Positions 58,882 through 64,000 of a stretch of DNA of 64,000 nt are shown here, in pieces (position 1 is the stretch's first letter; each line of letters begins with the position of its first letter). Below the pieces are notes generated by a model. The model saw only the letters and a list, made by a program, of their open reading frames with translations, was not told where the DNA came from and ran no database searches. The translations under genes and the position numbers were made by a program. The stretch is from positions 1-64,000 of the forward strand of contig JAVKIY010000002.1 of the NCBI GenBank assembly GCA_031459235.1, in the 5' to 3' direction. This stretch comes from Fervidifonticultor_A tertius (lineage in GTDB: Bacteria; Sysuimicrobiota; Sysuimicrobiia; Sysuimicrobiales; Humicultoraceae).

Positions 58882-59949
58882 CTAGCGGCCGACGATCTCC
58901 CGATTCCACCGTTCGATCATCTGCTCGCGCGCCCCCGTGTTGAACCAGTCCCAGTCCCACTTGATGATCGACCGGATCTGCGGGGCGGTGTGCACGGGGA
59001 CAAGCTGGGCCAGCTCGCCGCTGAACCGCAGCGTCCGGTTGGCTGGGGTGAGGTAGTACTGGTTGACCCACCGCTCCTGCGTCTGGCGGCTCAGCATGTA
59101 GTTGACGAACGCGAACGCCGCGGCCTTGTTCTTCGAGCCCACGGTGACGTTCGTGTCCTGTTCGAACATGAACATGCCCTCGATGGGCGGGACGAACTCC
59201 AGCGGCGCGCCCTGGCGCTTGAGGCGCGAGACCGCCGGCGCGTCGATGATGCCGACGTGGACCTCGCCGCGGGTCAGCAGGATCTCCATGTCACCCGAGA
59301 AGTCGCTCTGTCGGAACGGCCGCAGCTCCTTGATCTTGTTGATGCCGGCCTCGATGTTCTTGGGGTCGTTGGCGAAGAGCTTGGCGGCCAGCATGATGAA
59401 CATCGGCCCGGCGGAGTTGTTGATGCTGTAGATGCCGAGCCGGCCGCGGTACTCGGGGTTCCACAGGTCGGTCCACCGCTTGGGCGGGTTCTGGACTAGG
59501 TCCTTGCGGTAGCCGATGCCCAGCGGGTTCAGCCCGAAGATGACCCCCACGTCGTTCTTGTTGCGCAGCTCGGGCCAGACGTCCTTGAGGTTCGGCACGT
59601 TCTGCTCGGTCAGGCGCTCGAAGTGGCCTTCGAGCCGGGCCGCCGAGACCCACACGGCGTTCGCGATGACCACGTCGTAGGGCGGGTCGTTCTTGCCGGC
59701 CGCCCGGATCTTGGCGATCCAGTCGCGCGACAGTCCGACCGCCAGCTCGACGCGCACGCCCGGGTGCTCCGCCTGGAACCCCGGCACGATCGTGCTCCGC
59801 ATGAACTGCTCCCAGGGGCCGCCGTAGCTGGTGACCACCAGGGTCCCCGAGAGCGCCGGACCGGCCGTCCCGGGGAGCGGGCCGGCCGCCATCACCACCA
59901 GCGCGACCAGCGCGACGAGCGCGGTGCGCCACCGGGTCTGCCACATCAT
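58882..59949 (-). CDS. Spermidine/putrescine-type ABC substrate-binding protein
   Basis: This 355-residue exported protein starts at 59949 behind GAGGAGGTGG and has a signal ending near GTAGPALS. It has the PotD-like start GTLVVTSYGGPWEQFMRSTIVPGF, with RWTDLWNPEYRGRLGIYSI, and DAPAVSRLKRQGAPLEFV. The polyamine carboxylate set cannot be traced with certainty, so a lactam or hydantoin ligand matching HyuAB is equally plausible. ATGA overlap with the iclR gene. Confidence 0.9.
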   Translation of the reverse strand: MMWQTRWRTALVALVALVVMAAGPLPGTAGPALSGTLVVTSYGGPWEQFMRSTIVPGFQAEHPGVRVELAVGLSRDWIAKIRAAGKNDPPYDVVIANAVWVSAARLEGHFERLTEQNVPNLKDVWPELRNKNDVGVIFGLNPLGIGYRKDLVQNPPKRWTDLWNPEYRGRLGIYSINNSAGPMFIMLAAKLFANDPKNIEAGINKIKELRPFRQSDFSGDMEILLTRGEVHVGIIDAPAVSRLKRQGAPLEFVPPIEGMFMFEQDTNVTVGSKNKAAAFAFVNYMLSRQTQERWVNQYYLTPANRTLRFSGELAQLVPVHTAPQIRSIIKWDWDWFNTGAREQMIERWNREIVGR

Positions 59950-60755
59950 GCCGTCCACCTCCTCGACTTGGTGTGCGTGGCTGTGCCTTCCAGATCGTGA
60001 ACGATGCCCGCCGCCGCGGCGCGGAGTTGCGCCACCAGGTGCGGCACGTCGCGCGGCCCGACGCGGGACGTGGGCCCGGCGACCGCGATGGCGCCCAGCA
60101 GCCGGCCGCCGCCGTGGACCGGGACCGCGACGCCGAGCACCCCGGGCGTGAGCTCGCCGACCGAGTACGCGTACCCGCGCCGGCGAATGCGCCGTAGCTC
60201 GGCCGCGAGCCGCCGCGGGTCCGTCACGGTGCGGGCCGTGATGCGCGGCAGCGGCCCGCGCAGGTGCCGCGCCTGCGCATCGGCCGGCAGGTGCGCCAGC
60301 AGCACCTTGTTGGTGGCGCCGGCGTGCAGCGGCCAGGGTGTGCCCACCGGCCGCGTGAGCTTGAGCGGCTCGTCGGTCTCCACCGTGTCGATGACGATCG
60401 CCGCATCGCCCTCGACCACCAGCAGGAACGACGACTCGCCGGTGGCCTCCATCAGGCGGCGCAGGTGGGGCCGCGCCACCGCGCGCAGGTCGACGCCGGC
60501 GAGCGCGACCTGACCCAGCCGCGCCAGCGCGAGGCTCAGCCGGTACGCGCGCCGGGGCTCGTCGTAGACGAGCAGCCGCCCGGCCTCCAGCGAGCGGAGG
60601 ACCCGGTACGCCGTGCTCCGCGGCGCGTGCAGCGCGGCCGCGGCCGCCGCCAGATCCACCGAGGGGCGCTCGGCGGTGAACAGGTTGAGCACGGCGACGG
60701 CGCGCTCGACGCCCTTCAGCAGGTCGTCGGGTTCGTGCGCGCGCGGGCGGGCCAT
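59946..60755 (-). CDS. IclR-family transcriptional regulator
   Basis: This 269-residue regulator has an N-terminal winged helix (VERAVAVLNLFTAERPSVDLAA, then APRSTAYRVLRSLEAGRLL). A C-terminal effector domain follows (ATGESSFLLVVEGDAAIVIDTVE, PWPLHAGATNKVLLAHLP, RRRGYAYSVGEL). It opens the operon with the PotDABC-like importer and HyuAB and is likely to control it. The effector is expected to be the substrate or an intermediate of lactam/hydantoin breakdown. Confidence 0.92.
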   Translation of the reverse strand: MARPRAHEPDDLLKGVERAVAVLNLFTAERPSVDLAAAAAALHAPRSTAYRVLRSLEAGRLLVYDEPRRAYRLSLALARLGQVALAGVDLRAVARPHLRRLMEATGESSFLLVVEGDAAIVIDTVETDEPLKLTRPVGTPWPLHAGATNKVLLAHLPADAQARHLRGPLPRITARTVTDPRRLAAELRRIRRRGYAYSVGELTPGVLGVAVPVHGGGRLLGAIAVAGPTSRVGPRDVPHLVAQLRAAAAGIVHDLEGTATHTKSRRWTA

Positions 60756-60774
60756 GGCTGAGTTTCCCTCTATG

Positions 60775-60789
60775 CGGGATAGCCTCCCG
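60775..60789. promoter_or_regulatory. Possible IclR operator
   Basis: CGGGA-TAGCC-TCCCG is a 15-bp inverted repeat, 20 bp upstream of the iclR start codon. Its location fits autoregulation, but five-base arms of GC are easily found by chance in this genome. Confidence 0.3.
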
Positions 60790-60838
60790 GATATGTGGGT
60801 ATGGGGATTCGGCGGCCGGCGGCGCGCTCCTCCCGCGG

Positions 60839-61258
60839 TCAGCGGACGACCAGGACCGGACAGGGCGCGTCGTGGAGCACGCGGTAGGAGACCGACCCGA
60901 GCAGCGCCGCGCTCACCGGCGCCAGCCCGCGGGACCCCATGACGATCAGGTCGGCGCGCCGCGCGCGCGCGACCTCGAGGATGACCGCCGCGGGGGTGCC
61001 CTCGATGGCGTTCTCATCGTATCGCACACCCCGCGCCGCGAGCTCCGCCGCGGCGGCCTTGACGATGCGGTCCGCGGCCGCCGTGTAGCGGGCCATCAGC
61101 TCGTCGATGAACGGGCTTCCCAGGTCACGGGGCACCGGGCCGAAGACATGTAGCACCACGACCGTAGCGCCGTAGCGGGCGGCCAGGTCGGCGGCGACCG
61201 CCAGCGCCTTGCGGGCGTGCTCGGAACCGTCGGTGGGGTGCAGGATGGTCGTGAACAT
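60839..61258 (-). CDS. Universal stress protein, UspA family
   Basis: This 139-residue protein begins MFTTILHPTDGSEHARKAL and has the ATP-binding signature GSRGLAPVSAALLGSVSYRVL near the C-terminus. This is the G-2x-G-9x-G(S/T) form of nucleotide-binding Usp proteins. It ends in PCPVLVVR as usual. It stands alone, 80 bases from the iclR start and on the same strand. Confidence 0.93.
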   Translation of the reverse strand: MFTTILHPTDGSEHARKALAVAADLAARYGATVVVLHVFGPVPRDLGSPFIDELMARYTAAADRIVKAAAAELAARGVRYDENAIEGTPAAVILEVARARRADLIVMGSRGLAPVSAALLGSVSYRVLHDAPCPVLVVR

Positions 61259-61334
61259 GCGTGCGCCTCCCGAAATCGTGATGCGCGAGTCGTGCCGGCG
61301 CGCCGGGCGCCCCCCTCGCGTGACGTGAGCCGCG

Positions 61335-61583
61335 TTACAGGAGCCGCGCCGCGAGCAGGATGACCGCGGCCGCCGCCGCCGCGGCACCGACGACGACCCA
61401 CAGGCGCGACCGCGGCGGCGCGCGCCGCTCCACCGGTCGGTGGCCGGGTGTTCGCGCGCACGCCTCGCAGTAGTTGCCCGCGCTCAGCCGGACCAGGCAG
61501 GTGGAGCACAACGGCTTCCCGCACCCGGCGCAGTACCCCAGCGCCAGGCGGTCGGCGTGGTGCGCGCACGCGATCCCGTTCAC
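61335..61583 (-). CDS. Small membrane-anchored B-box-like zinc-finger protein
   Basis: This 82-residue protein begins with GTG at 61583, overlapping the stop of the hydrolase gene. Residues 1-45 hold a cross-brace zinc pattern: CAHHADR, YCAGCGKPLCSTC, YCEAC. A basic linker and one C-terminal membrane span (LWVVVGAAAAAAAVILLAARLL) follow. Similar finger-plus-TM proteins are common in actinobacteria and Chloroflexi without known function. The finger should face the cytoplasm. Confidence 0.75.
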   Translation of the reverse strand: MNGIACAHHADRLALGYCAGCGKPLCSTCLVRLSAGNYCEACARTPGHRPVERRAPPRSRLWVVVGAAAAAAAVILLAARLL

Positions 61584-62434
61584 CGGGCTACCCCTGCTGG
61601 CCGCGCGGCTACCTCCGAGAGGAAGCCCGTCAGCGCGGCGGTGAACGCCTCGGCGTCCTCGAGGTACGGCACGTGGCCCAGCCCGGGCAACAGCCGCAGC
61701 CGGGCGGTCGGAATCGCCGCGGCGACCGCCTGCGCCTGCGCACACGGGATGACGCGGTCGGCCGTGCCCCAAATGACCAGCGTCGGGACGCCGATCCGCG
61801 CCGCCGCGTCGCGGATGGCACCGACCAGCTCGGGCCGCACCCCGCCGCGGCCGAGCGTCTCGCGCAGCACGCGGAGGATCGTCCGGCGCACCTGGGGCCG
61901 CGCCAGGTTCCGCCGTGCGACCTCGACCAGCCATCCGGGCACGAGAGCCGGGTCGGCGTAGGCACCCTCCATGCTGCGTCGGGGATGCCAGCGCAGGTAG
62001 GCGAGCAGCACCTCGCCGACCGCCGGAAGGGCGAGCCACCAGACCCCTCGGCCCACCGGCCGGGCGAAGCCGGCGGGCGCGGCGAGCACGAGCGAGGTGA
62101 ACAGGTCCGGGGCGCGCCCGGCCGTGAGCGTCGCGATGCCTCCGCCCAGCGACGTCCCCACGAGCGCGGCGCCGGCGACATCCAGCGCGGCGAGGATGGC
62201 CAGCACCGCCTCGACCGCCCCCTCGGGCGTGTACGCACCTGGCAGCGAGTCGGACAATCCGAACCCCGGGAAGTCGAACCGCACGACTGTGTGGCGGTCG
62301 GCGAGCGCCGGCGCCGTGAGGTCCCACGACTCCAGCGAGGCCCCCAATCCGTGGATGAGCACGACGGCCGGTCCGGTCCCCTCGCGCCGGTAGCGGATGC
62401 GCGCGCCCCGCACCTCGACGTACCGGTCAGCCAC
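61580..62434 (-). CDS. Alpha/beta-fold hydrolase
   Basis: This 284-residue enzyme has the oxyanion motif HGLGASLESW, nucleophile elbow GTSLGGG (Ser), acid Asp in WGTADRVIP and His in GLGHVPYLED. The triad is complete. It resembles meta-cleavage hydrolases and esterases of the MhpC/BphD kind, but substrate cannot be told. It starts eight bases inside the endonuclease IV-like gene. Confidence 0.88.
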   Translation of the reverse strand: MADRYVEVRGARIRYRREGTGPAVVLIHGLGASLESWDLTAPALADRHTVVRFDFPGFGLSDSLPGAYTPEGAVEAVLAILAALDVAGAALVGTSLGGGIATLTAGRAPDLFTSLVLAAPAGFARPVGRGVWWLALPAVGEVLLAYLRWHPRRSMEGAYADPALVPGWLVEVARRNLARPQVRRTILRVLRETLGRGGVRPELVGAIRDAAARIGVPTLVIWGTADRVIPCAQAQAVAAAIPTARLRLLPGLGHVPYLEDAEAFTAALTGFLSEVAARPAGVAR

Positions 62435-63299
62435 GGCGTGGCGCCCCCGCGGCGCGCCCGACCGTGCGCAACCTCCGGAGGCGGGCCAGGTTCTTGCCGT
62501 CCGGCCCGCGCCGGTCGAAGCCCGGCGTCTCGATGATGCCCGGCAGCGGCCGCACCGCGGGGTGGGTGAGCAGCGCGCGGAACCCGGCGAGGCCGATCTC
62601 CCCCTCGCCGATGTTGGCGTGCCGGTCCAACCCAGAGCCCAGCCCGGCCGCAGAGTCGTTCAGGTGGAAGAGCCGCACGCGCGCCCACCCGAAGGCCCGA
62701 TCGGCGGCCCGGACCATCGCCTCCACGCCGTCGGGCGTGCGGAGGTCCCACCCGGCGGCAAAGAGGTGCGCGCTGTCCAGGCAGACGCCCACGCGCGGGT
62801 GACCGTCCAGGTGCCCGAGCACGGCTGCCAGGTCGTCGAACGACGCGCCGAGCGTGCCGCCGGCGCCCGCCCCGTTCTCCAGCAGTACCATCGTGCCCGG
62901 CACCGCCTCGAGGACCGCCCGCACAGCCGATGCGACTCGCCGCAGGGCCGGCGCGCGCGCGCCGTCCCGCCGGCTGCCCAGGTGGGTGACCGCGCCCAGC
63001 CCGCCCAGCCGCGCGATGCCGGCGGTGGTGGCGCGTAGCGAGGCGATCGAGCGGCGTCGGTCCGGGCCGGAGGCCGCGGCCAGATTCACCAGGTAGGCGG
63101 CGTGGCCGACGAGCGGGTCGAGCCCTGCCCGCGCCCGCTTCTCGACGAACCGCGCGACCGCGGCCTCCGGGTAGGTCACGATGCGCCACTGCCGTGGCGA
63201 CCCGTAGAAGATCTGCAGGCACTCGCACCCCAGCGCGCGCGCCCGGTCCACCGCCAGGTCGAGCGAGCCGCTGATCGACACGTGCGCGCCGAGGACCAT
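62427..63299 (-). CDS. nfo: Deoxyribonuclease IV (AP endonuclease, Nfo family)
   Basis: This 290-residue TIM-barrel enzyme cleaves DNA 5' of abasic sites. Zinc ligands appear in order: GHAAYLVNLA (His), the His of VTHLGS, LLENGAG (Glu), LDSAHLFAAG (Asp, His), FHLNDS (His), RHANIGEGEIG (His, Glu) and IIETPG (Glu). All nine-ligand motifs are present. Together with endonuclease Q it gives the window two base-damage nucleases. Confidence 0.92.
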   Translation of the reverse strand: MVLGAHVSISGSLDLAVDRARALGCECLQIFYGSPRQWRIVTYPEAAVARFVEKRARAGLDPLVGHAAYLVNLAAASGPDRRRSIASLRATTAGIARLGGLGAVTHLGSRRDGARAPALRRVASAVRAVLEAVPGTMVLLENGAGAGGTLGASFDDLAAVLGHLDGHPRVGVCLDSAHLFAAGWDLRTPDGVEAMVRAADRAFGWARVRLFHLNDSAAGLGSGLDRHANIGEGEIGLAGFRALLTHPAVRPLPGIIETPGFDRRGPDGKNLARLRRLRTVGRAAGAPRRG

Positions 63300-63345
63300 C
63301 GTCGCACCGATTCTCCAAGCGGTCGCACGGCCCTGCGGCGCCGCC

Positions 63346-64000
63346 TCACAGCGGCCAGCGCAGGGCGATCACCGCCAGCATCGTCGCCGTCAGCAGCACC
63401 GCGAGCGGCGCGCCGACGCGGGTGTAGTCGGCGAACCGGTACCCGCCCGGCCCCATGACCATCAGCGAGACCGGGTGGCTGATCGGGGTGAGCAATGTCA
63501 CCGAGGTCGCCGAGGCCACCGCGATCGCGAACGGCGCCGGGGGCGCGCCCACCGCGGCGGCCGCGGCCAGGGCGATCGGCATCATGATGATCGTGTTGGG
63601 CACGCTCGTGACAACGTGTCCCAGCGCGACCGCGAGCAGCACGACGATCGCCAGCACGGCCAGCGGGTTCGCGCCGGCCAGCGGCACGACCGCGTGCGCG
63701 ACCGCGTCCGCCACGCCGGTGAACTGCAGCACCGCGCCCAGCGGCAGCAAGCCGCCGGTGACGACCACGACCGGCCAGTCGATCGACTGGAACGCCTCCT
63801 GGGTGGTGACGCAGCCGCCGACCACGACGATCCCGGCGGCCAGCAGCGCCGCGAGGCTGAGCGGCAGCGCGCCCGAGGTCGCCAGGACGATCAAGACCAG
63901 CGCCGCGGCCACCGCCACGGCCGCGCGCGACTCGCGCAGCACGGGCGCCTCGTCCAGCGAGATGTAGTTGGGGTCCTGACGGAGGAAGCGGATGCGCTCG
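63346..64000 (-). CDS. SLC13/DASS-type membrane transporter, C-terminal part (partial)
   Basis: The gene enters from the right edge; about 217 codons are visible, ending in VIALRWPL. The first visible residues (RIRFLRQDPNYISLDE) look like the end of a TrkA-C-type soluble insert, followed by six or more spans. SVPNTIIMMPIAL and LLTPISHPVSLMVMGPGGY are typical of the ion-transporter/SLC13 group that carries sulfate, dicarboxylates or arsenite. The N-terminal half is missing from the window, so substrate is open. Confidence 0.85.
   Translation of the reverse strand, partial: ERIRFLRQDPNYISLDEAPVLRESRAAVAVAAALVLIVLATSGALPLSLAALLAAGIVVVGGCVTTQEAFQSIDWPVVVVTGGLLPLGAVLQFTGVADAVAHAVVPLAGANPLAVLAIVVLLAVALGHVVTSVPNTIIMMPIALAAAAAVGAPPAPFAIAVASATSVTLLTPISHPVSLMVMGPGGYRFADYTRVGAPLAVLLTATMLAVIALRWPL

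Noticed and set aside
61630..63318. A 562-codon minus-strand frame spanning the hydrolase and endonuclease IV genes
   Set aside because: It is out of frame with both genes and its translation is Arg/Ala/Gly-rich without a recognisable domain.

Overview
The window is 64 kb of uniformly GC-rich bacterial chromosome (about 70% GC by eye) and almost all of it codes. Genes are packed head to tail, mostly with ATGA, GTGA or TGATG start/stop overlaps. I see no rRNA, tRNA, CRISPR array, insertion sequence or phage gene. Informative markers are a tmk-darA(yaaQ)-holB cluster behind an AAA/R3H ATPase, a layout known from Firmicutes and related Terrabacteria, and a bacterial endonuclease Q. With the GC content and the many ABC importers this suggests an uncultured Terrabacterial lineage (Sysuimicrobiota/CSP1-3, Armatimonadota or Limnochordia-like). 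That placement is a guess.

Layout. 1-10213 is a trace-metal island. A TroABCD-type Zn/Mn importer (minus strand, cut by the window edge) has tandem DtxR-like palindromes at its promoter. Next come an exported beta-propeller protein that may be an AztD-type zinc chaperone, a DsrE-like protein, a His-rich/Sco1/PCuAC copper-chaperone operon, and a Fur-family regulator (probably Zur) with znuABC. The beta-propeller gene and the fur gene carry the same 7-1-7 Fur-type box. 10217-15651 holds a GAF/GAF histidine kinase with an ANTAR antitermination regulator, a DUF192 protein, a geranylgeranyl-reductase-family flavoprotein and endonuclease Q.

15785-37165 is one co-directional run of 19 genes: a NitT/TauT-type importer, M24 and M20 peptidase/amidohydrolase genes, a GntR regulator, an LLM flavin monooxygenase, a DegT aminotransferase, an M29/NicX-like metalloenzyme, a cupin, an FbpABC-like importer, a HAD hydrolase and two molybdenum-hydroxylase large subunits. 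At its centre lie three adjacent genes resembling enzymes of bacterial vitamin B6 breakdown: pyridoxamine-pyruvate aminotransferase, the FHMPC dehydrogenase of the 3-hydroxyacyl-CoA dehydrogenase fold, and the class II aldolase-fold HMPDC decarboxylase. A converging operon (44247-37173) adds a third Mo-hydroxylase large subunit and a LivKHMGF importer. My main proposal is that this region takes up and breaks down an N-heterocycle, with vitamin B6 or a related hydroxypyridine as first candidate.

44326-50800 holds a HypE/ThiL-like protein, an orphan peptide/nickel-type binding protein and the R3H-ATPase/tmk/darA/holB operon, which has a near-consensus promoter. 60755-51159 (minus) is an IclR-controlled operon with a spermidine/putrescine-type importer, hydantoinase/5-oxoprolinase A and B subunits and an rRNA methyltransferase; a decayed vapC lies after it. 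60839-64000 has a universal stress protein, a small zinc-finger membrane protein, an alpha/beta hydrolase, an endonuclease IV-family enzyme and a truncated SLC13-type transporter.
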